A stretch of DNA of 64,000 nt, taken from Marinomonas sp. IMCC 4694 (GTDB lineage: Bacteria > Pseudomonadota > Gammaproteobacteria > Pseudomonadales > Marinomonadaceae). The stretch lies in the NCBI RefSeq assembly GCF_008122525.1, contig NZ_VSRV01000001.1, positions 3,100,001 to 3,164,000 on the forward strand. The letters are read 5' to 3'. The notes below the pieces were generated by a model. That model saw only the letters and a program-made list of their open reading frames with translations, ran no database searches and was not told the DNA's origin. The position numbers were made by a program, and so were the translations under genes. Shown piece by piece: positions 34,552 through 44,240 of this stretch; the stretch's first letter is position 1, and every line of letters begins with the position of its first letter.

Positions 34552-35973
34552 TTAAACGTCTAGGAAATCCATGATGCCTTCGGCGGCTTTACGTCCTTCG
34601 TCGATCGCGGTCACCACCAAGTCTGAACCACGCACCATGTCACCACCCGCAAAGATTTTCTCATTGGTAGTTTGGTACATAAATTGGGCTTTCTTCGGCG
34701 CAATGACACGACCACGAGCGTCAGTCTCGATACCGAATTTTTCAAACCAAGGCGCTGGGCTGGCTTGGAAGCCAAAAGCGATCAGTACCGTGTCTGCAGG
34801 GATAATCTGCTCACTGCCTTCGACCACCTCGGCGGTACGACGACCATTTTCGTCTGGCTCGCCCATTCTGGTTTCAACTACCTTAATGCCTTCTACTTTA
34901 CCATCACCGATGATTTCCACTGGTTGACGGTTGAATAGAAACTGCACACCTTCTTCTTTGGCGTTTTGTACTTCTTTGCGTGAGCCTGGCATGTTTTCTT
35001 GGTCACGACGATAAGCACAACTCACGCTTTTCGCGCCTTGGCGAATAGCGGTACGGTTACAGTCCATCGCGGTATCACCACCGCCCAAGACAACCACTTG
35101 CTTGCCTTTTAAGTTAACATAATCGGCTGGGTCTTCTTCGAAATCCAAGCAGTGATTAACGTTAGAAATCAAGTAATCTAAAGCATCATGAACGCCGGGT
35201 AAGTCTTCCCCTGGGAAGCCGCCTTTCATGTATTTGTACGTTCCCATGCCTAGGAACACGGCATCGTATTCCGCCAACACATGTTCAAATGGTACGTCGT
35301 CGCCCACAGAAGTGCCAAGCACAAATTCCACACCCATTTCTTCAAAAATTTCACGACGACGCGTCATGACACTTTTTTCCAGTTTGAATTCTGGAATACC
35401 AAACGTCAGTAAACCGCCGATCTCTGGGTACTTGTCAAATACTACAGGTTTGATGCCGTTACGCACCAAAATATCAGCACACGCCAAGCCAGCAGGACCT
35501 GCACCCACGATGGCCACGGTTTTGTTCACCGGTACGACGTTGGACATATCCGGACGCCAGCCTAAGGCAAACGCAGTATCGGTAATGTATTTTTCAACCG
35601 AACCGATCGTTACCGCCCCAAAACCGCCTTCGCCCAACGTACAAGCCCCTTCACAAAGGCGATCTTGTGGGCATACTCGACCACAGACTTCTGGCAAAGA
35701 GTTGGTTTGATGGCTCAGTTCCGCGGCTTCTAAAATGCTGCCTTCGCTCACTAACTTAAGCCAGTTTGGAATGTAGTTGTGCACAGGGCATTTCCATTCA
35801 CAATATGGGTTACCACACTCTAAGCAGCGGTGCGCTTGATCTTTGGCACCCGCTTCTTCAAACGGTTTATAAATTTCGACGAATTGCGCTTTACGAGTAA
35901 TTAAAGGCTTTTTCTTCGGATCTTTACGATCCACTTCGACGAATTGAAATACATTGTTCAAGCGCTCAGACAT
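34552..35973 (-). CDS. gltD: Glutamate synthase (NADPH) small subunit
   Basis: A 473-residue flavoprotein. The N-terminal cysteine clusters (CLECGNPYCEWKCP and CGRVCPQDRLCEGAC) bind 4Fe-4S centres; GAGPAGLACADIL is the FAD-binding motif and VVLGGGDTAMDC the NADPH-binding motif; the C-terminal FAGGDMVRGSDLVVTAIDEGR completes the FAD site. It passes electrons from NADPH to GltB for glutamate formation from 2-oxoglutarate and glutamine. It lies about 120 nt after gltB on the same strand and is followed by a terminator. Confidence 0.96.
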   Translation of the reverse strand: MSERLNNVFQFVEVDRKDPKKKPLITRKAQFVEIYKPFEEAGAKDQAHRCLECGNPYCEWKCPVHNYIPNWLKLVSEGSILEAAELSHQTNSLPEVCGRVCPQDRLCEGACTLGEGGFGAVTIGSVEKYITDTAFALGWRPDMSNVVPVNKTVAIVGAGPAGLACADILVRNGIKPVVFDKYPEIGGLLTFGIPEFKLEKSVMTRRREIFEEMGVEFVLGTSVGDDVPFEHVLAEYDAVFLGMGTYKYMKGGFPGEDLPGVHDALDYLISNVNHCLDFEEDPADYVNLKGKQVVVLGGGDTAMDCNRTAIRQGAKSVSCAYRRDQENMPGSRKEVQNAKEEGVQFLFNRQPVEIIGDGKVEGIKVVETRMGEPDENGRRTAEVVEGSEQIIPADTVLIAFGFQASPAPWFEKFGIETDARGRVIAPKKAQFMYQTTNEKIFAGGDMVRGSDLVVTAIDEGRKAAEGIMDFLDV

Positions 35974-36091
35974 AAGCTGCTATCTCCTTGGCCGCCTGTA
36001 AACAGACAGCGCTTCTCTCAAATGGGTCAGACTGATTCGTTCACAGCGCTTGTTTCACCTTAATGCAAAGCAAGCGCCATAATAGTGTGTT

Positions 36092-39000
36092 TTATTCCGG
36101 ACGTTGACGAGTGTTGGCCAACAGCGCGCCTAAACTGGCGGCTTTTGGTTTGACTAGCCAGAATTTACCAATGTAATCGTAGAAGTTTTCTAAGATCTCC
36201 TGGCCCCATTCGCTGTCCGTTTCGCGGACGTATTCTTCGATCACAGAGCGAAGGTGCGAGCGATACTCTTCGGTCAACTCGGTACCAATGCGGTGAATTT
36301 CCACCAGCTCGTGATTGTATTTATCCACGAAGGTACGATCCAAATCGAGTACGTAAGCGAAACCGCCGGTCATACCCGCACCAAAGTTGTAACCGGTATT
36401 GCCTAATACCGTGACCATACCACCGGTCATGTATTCACAACAGTGGTCGCCGGCGCCTTCAATAACCGTATGTGTGCCCGAGTTACGCACCGCAAAACGC
36501 TCACCGGCCGTTCCAGCAGCAAACAATTTACCGCCCGTCGCACCGTACAAACAGGTGTTACCGATAATGGCCGAATCTTGTGACTTAAAGATCGAGCCTT
36601 TAGGTGGGCGAATAACCAGTTTACCGCCGGTCATCCCCTTGCCTACATAGTCGTTGGCGTCGCCCTCAAGGTACATGTGTAAACCACCCGCGTTCCACAC
36701 ACCAAAACTTTGCCCCGCTGTGCCCTTCAATTTCAAGGTTAAGGGCACATCCGACATGCCTTGGTTACCGTAACGTTTGGCAATTTCGCCAGACAATCGC
36801 GCACCGATAGAACGGTCGCAGTTCGTCACGTCAAAAGCGAACTCACCACCTTCTTTTTCTTCAACGGTTGCTTTCACCGTGTCCCACATTTTCAGAGCCA
36901 TTAGGCCTTTGTCATGCGGTGGGTTAAACGGTGTGTTGCAATATTGTGCTTTATCGGCTGGAATCGCATCGTTTTTAAGGATAGGAGACAAATCCAAATT
37001 GCGCTGCTTGTCTGTTTCGCCTGGCAAGATAGCCAGCAAATCCGTGCGACCGATCAAATCTTGCAAGCGAGCAACACCCAACTTGGCAAGCCACAAGCGT
37101 GTGTCTTCAGCCATAAAGCGGAAGAAGTTTTTGATCATCTCGACGGTGCCAATGAAGTGCTCATCGCGCAGCATTTGGTCTTGCGTCGCCACACCCGTCG
37201 CACAGTTATTCAGGTGACAAATTCGTAAGAATTTACAGCCCATCGCGATCATTGGCGTAGTGCCAAAACCAAAGCTTTCTGCGCCCAAAATAGCCGCTTT
37301 TACAACATCAAGACCGGTTTTTAAACCACCGTCCGTTTGCAAGCGAATTTTGCCACGCAAATCATTCGAACGAAGCGCTTGTTGCGCTTCTGCCAAGCCC
37401 AATTCCCAGGGCGAACCCGCATGGCGAATCGAGGTAATTGGCGACGCCGCAGTACCACCGTCGTAACCAGAAATAGTGATCAAGTCCGCGTAGGCTTTCG
37501 CCACACCCGCGGCGATCGTACCCACACCCGGCTCTGACACCAACTTCACAGACACTAGGGCATCTGGATTGACTTGTTTCAAGTCAAAAATCAGCTGCGC
37601 CAAATCCTCGATGGAATAAATATCGTGATGCGGCGGTGGCGAAATCAAGGTCACGCCGGGCACCGCGTAACGTAAACGTGCGATCAAGCCATTTACTTTA
37701 CCACCCGGTAACTGACCCCCTTCACCCGGCTTCGCACCTTGCGCGACTTTAATTTGCAGCACTTCCGCGTTCACCAAGTATTCTGGCGTCACACCAAAGC
37801 GACCGGAGGCAATTTGTTTGATCTTCGAACGGCGCTCTGTGCCATGACGCGCTGGGTCTTCACCGCCTTCACCTGAGTTAGAGCGACAGCCTAGTTCGTT
37901 CATTGCTTGCGCCAAGGCTTCGTGCGCTTCTGGCGACAAGGCACCAAGCGACATACCGGCCGAATCAAAGCGTGGCAGGATCTCTTCAATAGATTCCACC
38001 GTGTCTAATGCAATGGCTTTCGCTTTGTCCGATAACGTAAACAAATCACGCAACATAGACGCCGGACGATGGTTAACCAACTCCGTGTACTTGGTGAAAT
38101 CTTCAAAGCGCCCACTGCCTACAGCGGTTTGTAAATTGCGCACAACATCTGGGTTAAACGCATGGTATTCCGCTTCATGAACGTATTTTAAATAACCGCC
38201 TTGTTGAATCGGCTTACGTAATTTCCATGCGTTGTCGGCAATGGTTTGCTGATCGATTTGGAAATCTTCAAAGCGCGCGCCTTTAATACGACTCGCAACA
38301 CCTTTAAAGCAAAGTTCAACCACATTGGTGTCCAAGCCAACCGCTTCGAACAATTGCGCACCACGATAAGAGGCGATGGTCGAGATACCCATTTTTGAAA
38401 TGATTTTCATCAAGCCTTTGTTGATGCCTTTGCGGTACTTCACGTGGCAAGAAATGGGGTCCCCCAACACTTCACCTTTGTCGATCATGTCGTTGATAAG
38501 ACGATAAGAAAGGTAAGGGTAAACCGCCGTCGCACCAAAGCCTAGCAGTACCGCAAACTGATGTGGATCACGGGCAAAACCCGTATCAGCCACAATGTTT
38601 GAGTCACAACGCAAACCTTGCTTAGACAAGTAATGATGCACCGCACCAACCGCCATCGGGGCTGGAATAGGCAAATGGCCTTTTTCAATATCACGGTCGG
38701 TCAATACCAAAATAACCGCGCCATTACGTACCACTTCCGCGGCTTTTAGTTGCAAGTTCTTAATGGCTTGTTCCAACGAAACATCGTCGGGATTGTAATT
38801 GGTGTTCAAGCGAACCAAACGAAAACGATGATCGTCCATGGCCAATAAACGGCTGTATTTGCGCGCCGATAAAATAGGCGACGACAAAATAATACGATTG
38901 GCGTGTTTGGGCGTTTCTTCAAATAAGTTACGCTCCACACCAATGCAGGTTTCCAACGACATCACCACAGATTCACGCAATGGATCGATCGGCGGATTGG

Positions 39001-40543
39001 TTACTTGAGCGAATTTTTGACGGAAGTAATCGGTCACCGGACGGGTCTGGCTCGACATCACCGCCATTGGCGTATCATCGCCCATGGAGCCTACCGCTTC
39101 ATGGCCACTTTCGGCTAATGGACGGAAAATTTGCTCGCGCTCTTCAAAAGACACTTGAAACATCTTTTGGTACGTAAGCATTTCTTCTTTAGTAAAGGGT
39201 TCGAATTCAAGCGACGACTCTTCCAGCAAAGACTCGATACGAATCGCTTCCTGCTTCAGCCATTTTTTGTAAGGGTGCATGGATTTTAGACGATTATCGA
39301 TGTCATCCGTATGCAGTACTTCGCCGTTTTGTGTGTCGATGACCAGCATTTGCCCAGGTCCAACGCGACCTTTCGATACCACGTCTTCTGGTTTATAGCC
39401 GTATGTGCCTACTTCAGACGCCAAAGTAATGAAACCATTTTTGGTCACTACCCAGCGCGCTGGACGCAAACCGTTACGGTCAAGCATACAAATCGCGTGG
39501 CGTCCGTCGGTCATTACCAAGCCCGCTGGGCCATCCCATGGATCCATGTGCATGGAGTTGTACTGATAAAATGCACGCAATTCTGGATCCATGTTTTCGA
39601 CATTTTGCCACGCCGGTGGAATAATCAAACGCGCCGCACGGAAAATATCCACACCACCCGTGACCAGAACTTCCAACATATTGTCCATAGAAGAGGAATC
39701 GGACCCGGTCAAGTTGACCAAGGGTTGGAGGTCTTGTAGCTCAGGAATCAATGGCGTGCGTAATTTGTTGGTTCGTGCCAAGGCCCAGTTGCGATTTCCT
39801 TCGATGGTGTTGATTTCGCCATTGTGCGCCAACATGCGAAACGGTTGAGCAAGCGGCCACTTTGGCAGGGTATTCGTGGAGAAGCGTTGGTGGAAAACAC
39901 AAATCGCCGTTTGCATTTTTTCGTTGCCCAAATCTTTATAAAAGAAAGGCAGATCCACTGGCATCATTAAGCCTTTGTACGCCAATACCTTATCGGACAA
40001 AGAACAGATGTAGAAGTTGTCGTATTGGGATAAGGCGATTTCTGTCTGACGGCGGGCCACAAACAGGCGCGTCGCAAAAGTGCGGGCATCCATTCGGTTG
40101 CTATCAACAAACACTTGTTCGATACGCGGCAAACAATCAGTTGCAATCATACCCAAACAAGACGCATCGATCGGCACATCACGCCAGCCCACCACGTACA
40201 AACCTTCGTCGGTCAATTTCTGACTCAGAACGTCGCGTTGCTCGCTTGCTAAGGCATCATCTTGATCCAAAAATACCATGCCGACACCATAGAGGTCAGA
40301 CAAGGTGTGATTGAATAAGGCTTGAGCTTCACCGCGCAGAAAAACATCCGGCTTTTGGATAAGAAGACCACAACCATCACCCGTTTTGCCATCGGCGGCA
40401 ATACCGCCACGGTGTGTCATACATGTCAGGGACTCAATAGCCGTCTTTAACAACTCATGGCTTGTGTGTCCTTCCATGTGTGCAATTAGACCAAAGCCAC
40501 AGTTGTCTTTGAACTCGCCAGGACGATAAAGGCCTGCATTCAT
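36092..40543 (-). CDS. gltB: Glutamate synthase large subunit
   Basis: A 1483-residue enzyme with the four GltB parts: N-terminal glutaminase domain, central domain, FMN-binding synthase domain (SPPPHHDIYSIEDLAQLI, SGYDGGTAASP, then the 3Fe-4S cysteines in CKFLRICHLNNCATGVATQ) and the C-terminal beta-helix domain with many G-x-x-G repeats. The catalytic Cys is residue 15 in the FKDNCGFGLI block, so a 14-residue propeptide is removed. ATG 40541-40543 is chosen for the GGGAG ribosome site and the short propeptide; an upstream start at 40588 has neither. Confidence 0.96.
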   Translation of the reverse strand: MNAGLYRPGEFKDNCGFGLIAHMEGHTSHELLKTAIESLTCMTHRGGIAADGKTGDGCGLLIQKPDVFLRGEAQALFNHTLSDLYGVGMVFLDQDDALASEQRDVLSQKLTDEGLYVVGWRDVPIDASCLGMIATDCLPRIEQVFVDSNRMDARTFATRLFVARRQTEIALSQYDNFYICSLSDKVLAYKGLMMPVDLPFFYKDLGNEKMQTAICVFHQRFSTNTLPKWPLAQPFRMLAHNGEINTIEGNRNWALARTNKLRTPLIPELQDLQPLVNLTGSDSSSMDNMLEVLVTGGVDIFRAARLIIPPAWQNVENMDPELRAFYQYNSMHMDPWDGPAGLVMTDGRHAICMLDRNGLRPARWVVTKNGFITLASEVGTYGYKPEDVVSKGRVGPGQMLVIDTQNGEVLHTDDIDNRLKSMHPYKKWLKQEAIRIESLLEESSLEFEPFTKEEMLTYQKMFQVSFEEREQIFRPLAESGHEAVGSMGDDTPMAVMSSQTRPVTDYFRQKFAQVTNPPIDPLRESVVMSLETCIGVERNLFEETPKHANRIILSSPILSARKYSRLLAMDDHRFRLVRLNTNYNPDDVSLEQAIKNLQLKAAEVVRNGAVILVLTDRDIEKGHLPIPAPMAVGAVHHYLSKQGLRCDSNIVADTGFARDPHQFAVLLGFGATAVYPYLSYRLINDMIDKGEVLGDPISCHVKYRKGINKGLMKIISKMGISTIASYRGAQLFEAVGLDTNVVELCFKGVASRIKGARFEDFQIDQQTIADNAWKLRKPIQQGGYLKYVHEAEYHAFNPDVVRNLQTAVGSGRFEDFTKYTELVNHRPASMLRDLFTLSDKAKAIALDTVESIEEILPRFDSAGMSLGALSPEAHEALAQAMNELGCRSNSGEGGEDPARHGTERRSKIKQIASGRFGVTPEYLVNAEVLQIKVAQGAKPGEGGQLPGGKVNGLIARLRYAVPGVTLISPPPHHDIYSIEDLAQLIFDLKQVNPDALVSVKLVSEPGVGTIAAGVAKAYADLITISGYDGGTAASPITSIRHAGSPWELGLAEAQQALRSNDLRGKIRLQTDGGLKTGLDVVKAAILGAESFGFGTTPMIAMGCKFLRICHLNNCATGVATQDQMLRDEHFIGTVEMIKNFFRFMAEDTRLWLAKLGVARLQDLIGRTDLLAILPGETDKQRNLDLSPILKNDAIPADKAQYCNTPFNPPHDKGLMALKMWDTVKATVEEKEGGEFAFDVTNCDRSIGARLSGEIAKRYGNQGMSDVPLTLKLKGTAGQSFGVWNAGGLHMYLEGDANDYVGKGMTGGKLVIRPPKGSIFKSQDSAIIGNTCLYGATGGKLFAAGTAGERFAVRNSGTHTVIEGAGDHCCEYMTGGMVTVLGNTGYNFGAGMTGGFAYVLDLDRTFVDKYNHELVEIHRIGTELTEEYRSHLRSVIEEYVRETDSEWGQEILENFYDYIGKFWLVKPKAASLGALLANTRQRPE

Positions 40544-40957
40544 ACACCAACTCCCACAATAAAAGCGTAAAAAATAATTTGATGACATTCGACGATTTGA
40601 TGGCTGGGTAAAAAAGCGAAAGCGTTCACAGCTTTGCTTCGAGAATGACTATCATCTGCCCAAATACCACCTAAATGGACGATCATACTACCCTGCCGAC
40701 GAGCATGACTCAAACGACAGCATGCATCACTTCGGTTATTTTGGCGTTTTTTGCAGGGGGTTTAGCGGCAAATAAGGGGGACTTAGAGAATTATCTATGG
40801 CTGGAGTTTTTCCAGACAGAAAATTCCACTGTTCCTTGAGGTTTTTCAGAGAATTACAGTGATTTTTACTAAATTAAAGGGGGAAGCTGACAAAAACATC
40901 AATAAATGCCCCCATCGAAGAGGATGATGGCTTATTTAGACTAAAAGAAGCGCTCTT
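40544..40957. other. Gene-free region between damX and gltB
   Basis: About 410 bases holding the gltB promoter region. I see a hairpin-like GCGAAAGC-N7-GCTTTGC at about 40611-40632 and a short palindrome AAAAGAAGCGCTCTTTT near the damX stop, but no clear terminator with a T-run, no small gene and no confident promoter hexamers. Confidence 0.5.
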
Positions 40958-42511
40958 TTACTGCGCCTTTTTAATATCGTCCTGGATGCCGCGGGCACTT
41001 CTCGCCCATGGATTTAAACGTTGCATGTCTTTTGGTAAAGATTCTGCCGCGGCAATCGCTTCGCTGCGGTTCCGGTAGGTACCGTACACCACAACAAACC
41101 ACGCTTTGCCGTCGTGCTTTGATCTAAAATACCCAAAGGCATCAACACCACCTTGATCACGAATAAAATCATTAACCGTTTCTTGATTGTGAGTCCCTAG
41201 CAGTTGCAAAGTATAGCGATTGGGATTTTGCGATAACCACCAGTCGGTTTTATCAAATGGGTCTTGGAGCGCTTTGACGCTGGTCGGCTCGCTCTTTACG
41301 CCGACTAACTCAGGCACAATTACTGGCGCCGCTTGCGCAATCGGCGCTTCAGAGCGGATTGGTGCGGTTGAAATCGGTGGAACAGAAGCACTCGGCGTGC
41401 TACTAAGCCTTGCTATTGGGGCCGTAGGTACAGCAAGCGGCCTTAGTGTCGGACGCGGCGCTTCGTCAGGAATCGGCGGCAAAACAATCTCACCTTCTTG
41501 GCCTATTTTTCGCTGCATCGCGTCGATACGGGCAATCGTTTCCGCTGAAGACTGACCTTGTCGGGGGCTGAGCGGAATCACGTTACTGGCTCTATCACTC
41601 GAAACAACAGACGTTGCGGGTTTATCTGAAAATAACACCGCCACTAAAATGCCCAACATTACAACAGAAAGCAGCGCCATATGCGCCAAAGGAAACCCCA
41701 TGGCAAAGTTGACACGAAAACGCGGTTTAGCCAGCTTCTCTCCCTTTCCCATCATCCTTTGAGCGGCGCTGTTGATCTGACCTGGATACCCAGCTGACTC
41801 TTGGTGGATTTGCTTCACCTGCTTATCATTAAACGGTAAATTAATCCCTCCCCCAACCGCGCGTACTCTATGCAGCAAATACGCACGAGTTTGCTCTAAC
41901 CCATAAGGCGCCAGCGTAATGGCATGGCTTAGTTGTTCATAACGAGACCGTTGGTACGCATCCAAGTTTCGGGACAACGTGTGCTCGCTAAATAAAATAA
42001 CATGAGGAACGGCTTGGTTTTCCGTGGCCAACGACATCATGTCGAGCAACATACTCACCGCGTCGGTGTTGAGCTCTTGAGCGTTATCAATCAGTATCAA
42101 GGCCGCTTGGCCTTTTTCATTCAAATCATGAGAGAATTTCAACAAAGGTCCAAACGTGGCTTCATTAGGAGGCTGTTTAAAGTGCCCTGAAAAACCCGCA
42201 TAAATCGCTTGCAACAGTTGCCCGGCGGTCATCAGCATGGCGCCCTTGACGTGGCTAACCACTGAGGTGTCGTCTTGATTGCGCGCAAATTCCATTAAAA
42301 AGCGACTTTTGCCGCTGCCTTGCGGCCCTTGGACCACCGACAACAAACTGCTGTATCGACTTAGATGCTCTAGCAACGCAAGTTGTTGATTACCCTCCTC
42401 AGAAGCAAAATACACCGACGCGTCTTTCGAACCAAAAGGATCCCTCAGCGCCGCCTTTGACGGCTGATTAAGCGCATCTTCTAGGTCCAACTGAAAGTCT
42501 TGCTTCGACAT
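40958..42511 (-). CDS. damX: DamX-like protein: AAA ATPase fused to a SPOR domain
   Basis: A 517-residue protein. Residues 1-260 form an AAA/ExeA-type ATPase with Walker A GPQGSGKS (62-69) and Walker B ALILIDNAQE; one membrane segment follows (LAHMALLSVVMLGILVAVLF, about 278-297), then a Pro/Ala/Ser-rich linker, and a C-terminal SPOR domain (YTLQLLGTHNQETVNDFI... to the end) that binds septal peptidoglycan. It is directly after aroB, the normal place for damX. E. coli DamX lacks an obvious intact P-loop, so this version keeps the ATPase. Confidence 0.9.
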   Translation of the reverse strand: MSKQDFQLDLEDALNQPSKAALRDPFGSKDASVYFASEEGNQQLALLEHLSRYSSLLSVVQGPQGSGKSRFLMEFARNQDDTSVVSHVKGAMLMTAGQLLQAIYAGFSGHFKQPPNEATFGPLLKFSHDLNEKGQAALILIDNAQELNTDAVSMLLDMMSLATENQAVPHVILFSEHTLSRNLDAYQRSRYEQLSHAITLAPYGLEQTRAYLLHRVRAVGGGINLPFNDKQVKQIHQESAGYPGQINSAAQRMMGKGEKLAKPRFRVNFAMGFPLAHMALLSVVMLGILVAVLFSDKPATSVVSSDRASNVIPLSPRQGQSSAETIARIDAMQRKIGQEGEIVLPPIPDEAPRPTLRPLAVPTAPIARLSSTPSASVPPISTAPIRSEAPIAQAAPVIVPELVGVKSEPTSVKALQDPFDKTDWWLSQNPNRYTLQLLGTHNQETVNDFIRDQGGVDAFGYFRSKHDGKAWFVVVYGTYRNRSEAIAAAESLPKDMQRLNPWARSARGIQDDIKKAQ

Positions 42512-42543
42512 AGATCGTCCTTCAACAATGAGTAACCTTAATG

Positions 42544-43650
42544 TTAAGTGAGAGTGGCTTGTAAGCTCGCGTCAAGCGCATCCACAAGCGTCGCCGTAAA
42601 GTAGGCCATAGGAAACTCTGACGTGACTAAAGCGTCACCCAATGACGCAAGCAGGACTAAGCGTAAACTGCCATCCAGAACTTTCTTGTCTAACGCCATG
42701 CGTTCAATAAAATGCGCTACCGTCATGGTCACCGGTGGCAAAACCGGTAGCTTGGCAGCTTCAAACAGAGCGACAGCGCGTGCCACATCGCTATCCGTTA
42801 AATGACCCATACGCCAAGAAAGATCCACCGCCAGCACACAACCAACCGCAACCGCTTCGCCATGAAGCCAGTTGCCATAACCCATTTGCGTTTCGATGGC
42901 ATGACCAAACGTATGACCCAAATTTAAAATGGCGCGAATGCCCCCTTCGCGTTCATCTTGTGAAACCACATGCGCTTTGGCCACACAAGACCGATAAATG
43001 GCTTCGCTGATTTTGTCATTATTCAGCGCCATTAAAACGGGCATTTCGGCCTCTAGCCAATCAAAAAATGGCACATCACAAATCAAGCCATATTTAATCA
43101 CCTCCGCCATGCCGGCGGACAACTCGCGCAGCGGCAAACTGGACAAGGTGTCGGTATCAATAATCACGGCTTGCGGCTGATAAAACGCCCCAATCATGTT
43201 TTTACCCAGTGGGTGATTCACCCCCGTTTTACCACCAACGGAAGAATCCACTTGCGACAATAGCGTTGTCGGAACCTGTATAAAAGGGACGCCACGCTGA
43301 TAGGTTGCCGCTGCAAAACCCGCCATATCACCCACAACACCACCGCCGAGTGCGATTACCGTTGTTGTACGATTGTGCTTGGCCTCCAATAATGACGTCA
43401 TGATAATGCCGTAGGTATCAAGCGTTTTGTACACCTCCCCATCGGGCAAAATGCAGGTATCGACCTTGTAGTCGATCGACAACATTGACACCATCGCTTC
43501 AAGGTACAGATCGGCTACCGTGGTGTTTGTCACGATCATGACTTGTTTGCCATGAATGGCGTCGTCAAACAGTGCCTTTTGCTGACGGATACCGTGACCT
43601 ATAAAAATGGGGTAACTGCGATCGCCAAGCTCAACGTTTAATGTGCGCAT
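42544..43650 (-). CDS. aroB: 3-Dehydroquinate synthase
   Basis: A 368-residue enzyme that closes DAHP to 3-dehydroquinate in the shikimate pathway. Visible are the NAD site (LPDGEVYKTLDTYG, ALGGGVVGDMAGFAA), the QVPTTLLSQVDSSVGGKTGVNHPLGKN block and the metal-ligand helix ILNLGHTFGHAIE. The start codon overlaps the stop of aroK (TAATG), so the two are coupled; damX follows after about 30 nt. Confidence 0.96.
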   Translation of the reverse strand: MRTLNVELGDRSYPIFIGHGIRQQKALFDDAIHGKQVMIVTNTTVADLYLEAMVSMLSIDYKVDTCILPDGEVYKTLDTYGIIMTSLLEAKHNRTTTVIALGGGVVGDMAGFAAATYQRGVPFIQVPTTLLSQVDSSVGGKTGVNHPLGKNMIGAFYQPQAVIIDTDTLSSLPLRELSAGMAEVIKYGLICDVPFFDWLEAEMPVLMALNNDKISEAIYRSCVAKAHVVSQDEREGGIRAILNLGHTFGHAIETQMGYGNWLHGEAVAVGCVLAVDLSWRMGHLTDSDVARAVALFEAAKLPVLPPVTMTVAHFIERMALDKKVLDGSLRLVLLASLGDALVTSEFPMAYFTATLVDALDASLQATLT

Positions 43651-44207
43651 TAAGATACCGTACTCTCCGTATTTAAATGTCTCTTTATCGCAGACAACAC
43701 CTTGTTGGCCACCGTTCTTGGATGTCGAGCATCCGTTTCTATTATCAAGGTCGCTACCTCTTTATACAGAGGATCACGTACTTCAAATAATTTTTTTAAG
43801 ATGACCTTTGGATCGCCGGTTTGCAACAAGGGTCGATGCGTGCTTTTAGAGGTGCGGTACAGCTGCTGGGCAACCGAAGCGTATAAATAAACAACCAAGC
43901 TATTTTTACGTAAAATATCGCGATTTTCTTCGCGCATTACGATACCGCCTCCCGTGGCTACTACACAATCGCTCTCAGCGGACTGCGTCATGGAAAGTAA
44001 TGCTTGAGTTTCACGTTTGCGAAAGCCGTCTTCTCCTTCTCTTTCAAATATCCAAGGAATATCAGCACCGGCGTTGTCTTCTATGACTTTGTCCAAATCA
44101 TAAAACTCTTTACCCATTGACTGAGAAAGCAAACGGCCTATGGTCGTTTTTCCTGCGCCCATCGGGCCTACTAAAATAATATTGGGGGCTTTTATCATTG
44201 TATTCAA
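43650..44207 (-). CDS. aroK: Shikimate kinase
   Basis: A 185-residue kinase phosphorylating shikimate. Walker A GPMGAGKTTIGR (residues about 14-25), shikimate-binding FYDLDKVIEDNAG and the lid/GG motif VVATGGGIVMREE are intact. It stands between the pilQ-like gene and aroB, the conserved gammaproteobacterial order pil-aroK-aroB-damX. A second in-frame ATG three codons later is an alternative start. Confidence 0.96.
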   Translation of the reverse strand: MNTMIKAPNIILVGPMGAGKTTIGRLLSQSMGKEFYDLDKVIEDNAGADIPWIFEREGEDGFRKRETQALLSMTQSAESDCVVATGGGIVMREENRDILRKNSLVVYLYASVAQQLYRTSKSTHRPLLQTGDPKVILKKLFEVRDPLYKEVATLIIETDARHPRTVANKVLSAIKRHLNTESTVS

Positions 44208-44240
44208 TTACGTCGGAATTAAGCAGATTTAGACTGCGGC